Of a stretch of DNA of 6,610 nucleotides, positions 6,136-6,610 are shown piece after piece. Source of the DNA: CAYYJS01 sp964472315 (GTDB lineage: Bacteria; Verrucomicrobiota; Kiritimatiellia; UBA8416); the NCBI GenBank assembly GCA_964472315.1, contig CAYYJS010000089.1, positions 1-6,610 of the forward strand. The letters are read 5' to 3'. The notes below the pieces were generated by a model. That model had not been told where the DNA came from, ran no database searches, and saw only the letters and a program-made list of their open reading frames with translations. Both the position numbers and the translations under genes were made by a program. How positions within the stretch are numbered: position 1 is the first letter of the stretch; each line of letters starts with the position of its first letter.

Positions 6136-6566
6136 TCACTCCACTCGGCCACCGTTCTCGTCGCCGCTGACCTGGTGGATGTAGTAGTTGACGAACTTGA
6201 CGTAGTCGCCCGCCAGTCCCGTCCATTGCCACGCGGCGGTGCCGGATGCGGCGCCGGGAAGATCGGTCATCGCCGCCTCCTCCCGCACGATGGCCTGCGT
6301 CGGCTTGTCGCCCGCGTTCAGGACGCCGATCAGGCCGCCGGCCGTCCAATCGCCCGCCGGCATGACGATTTGGGAATGCCCATCCGGGTGCCCACGAGAC
6401 GCCCCGTCTGCTCGCGCACTTCGGCGATCGCGACCACTTCACATTCGGGGATGGTCAGATAGTTGCGCAAATGCGCGCGCTGCCCCATGCCGCCGACACC
6501 CATGAATCCGATCCTGACCTTCTTCCGTTCCGTTATACCATCGCGCTTCCCGCACCGAGGGCGCAT
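6136..6566 (-). pseudogene. Decayed Gfo/Idh/MocA-family oxidoreductase
   Basis: This is a minus-strand remnant of an NAD(P)-dependent Gfo/Idh/MocA sugar oxidoreductase. The first fragment (6566 down to about 6372) carries the Rossmann N-terminus: VRIGFMGVGGMGQRAH with the GxGGMG nucleotide motif, then CEVVAIAEVR (strand 2 with its acidic end) and GTRMGIPK. The second (about 6369 down to 6139) is in another frame and resembles the middle of the same family: IVMPAGDWTAGG, then GDYVKFVNYYIHQV. The section that should lie between them, including the EKP dinucleotide/substrate motif, is absent, and the fragments abut within three bases, so an out-of-frame internal deletion is the natural explanation. 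After YYIHQV the expected NLLR-type continuation is replaced by ten residues and a stop at 6136-6138, so the C-terminal half is lost as well. The start is unclear: ATG 6566 has no visible ribosome binding site, and the ATA at 6534-6536 sits where an ATG would give a normal MTERKKVRIGF start. Family assignment is good; activity is very unlikely. Confidence 0.78.
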
Positions 6567-6585
6567 TTGCGATTGGGTGCAGTCA

Positions 6586-6601
6586 TGGACATTCGCCGTT
6601 G
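6586..6601 (+). repeat. Partial inverted copy of the heptamer-array motif
   Basis: TGGACATTCGCCGTTG matches the reverse complement of 6107-6122 (TGGACATTCCGTGTTG) at 13 of 16 positions, including nine consecutive bases. It lies on the other side of the oxidoreductase remnant and in opposite orientation to the main array. It is short and degenerate, so a chance match is not excluded. Confidence 0.35.
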
Positions 6602-6610
6602 TTCCCCTGG

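Noticed and set aside
4149..6152. 667-codon minus-strand open frame opposite the hydrolase
   Set aside because: Shadow frame from third-position GC bias; its first codons run through the heptamer array and no motif is recognisable.
6136..6363. Mid-fragment of the oxidoreductase as an independent 75-residue protein starting at ATG 6363
   Set aside because: It begins inside a conserved family segment (the preceding Ile-Val also belongs to it), has no nucleotide-binding part and ends abruptly; a remnant is the better explanation.
6532..6537. TATAAC -10-like hexamer on the minus strand
   Set aside because: No -35-like hexamer lies at the right distance, and it falls at or inside the presumed N-terminus of the oxidoreductase remnant.

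Overview
The window reads as a GC-rich bacterial chromosome segment with a strongly G/C-biased third codon position. It carries one tightly packed plus-strand gene run (66-6068), followed by a short stretch with no intact gene (6069-6610). The proteins suggest a Gram-negative-type envelope: a lipid A-type LAB_N membrane protein, an ArnT-like lipid-linked-sugar transferase and an exported glycoside hydrolase. The DUF5060-type hydrolase, the Gfo/Idh/MocA remnant and the TTGG-type heptamer repeat together are most reminiscent of the Planctomycetes-Verrucomicrobia-Chlamydiae group (Verrucomicrobiota, Kiritimatiellota, Lentisphaerota). That placement is an inference from gene style, not a demonstrated taxonomy.

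Region 66-3744 looks like one envelope-glycosylation operon. In order it encodes an extended-SDR NAD-dependent sugar epimerase/dehydratase, a soluble GT2 polyprenyl-phosphate glycosyltransferase, a 97-residue three-helix LAB_N membrane protein, and a 534-residue GT39/ArnT-like integral membrane glycosyltransferase. Two junctions have 4-base stop/start overlaps (ATGA at 1850-1853, GTGA at 2140-2143), which implies translational coupling. The simplest model is that the epimerase makes or modifies a nucleotide sugar, the GT2 enzyme loads it on undecaprenyl phosphate at the cytoplasmic face, the LAB_N protein anchors GT2 or helps flip the product, and the ArnT-like enzyme transfers the sugar to a lipid or glycan on the outer face of the membrane. 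Donor sugar and acceptor cannot be read from the sequence.

Region 3777-6068 encodes a large, probably secreted, multidomain glycoside hydrolase: signal peptide, beta-sandwich, DUF5060, (beta/alpha)8 clan GH-A-like catalytic domain and C-terminal beta domain. It begins within a few tens of bases of the ArnT-like stop, so it may be co-transcribed, although its start codon is uncertain.

Region 6069-6610 holds a six-unit degenerate heptamer array (6089-6130) and, on the minus strand, a decayed Gfo/Idh/MocA oxidoreductase. In this remnant the Rossmann N-terminus is joined out of frame to a mid-protein fragment, and the C-terminus is missing. A partial inverted copy of the array motif lies on the far side of the remnant (6586-6601). 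No RNA genes, CRISPR arrays, insertion sequences or convincing promoters or terminators were seen. The most interesting idea here is the GT2 / LAB_N / GT39 module, with LAB_N as a possible SemiSWEET-like flippase for a lipid-linked sugar.
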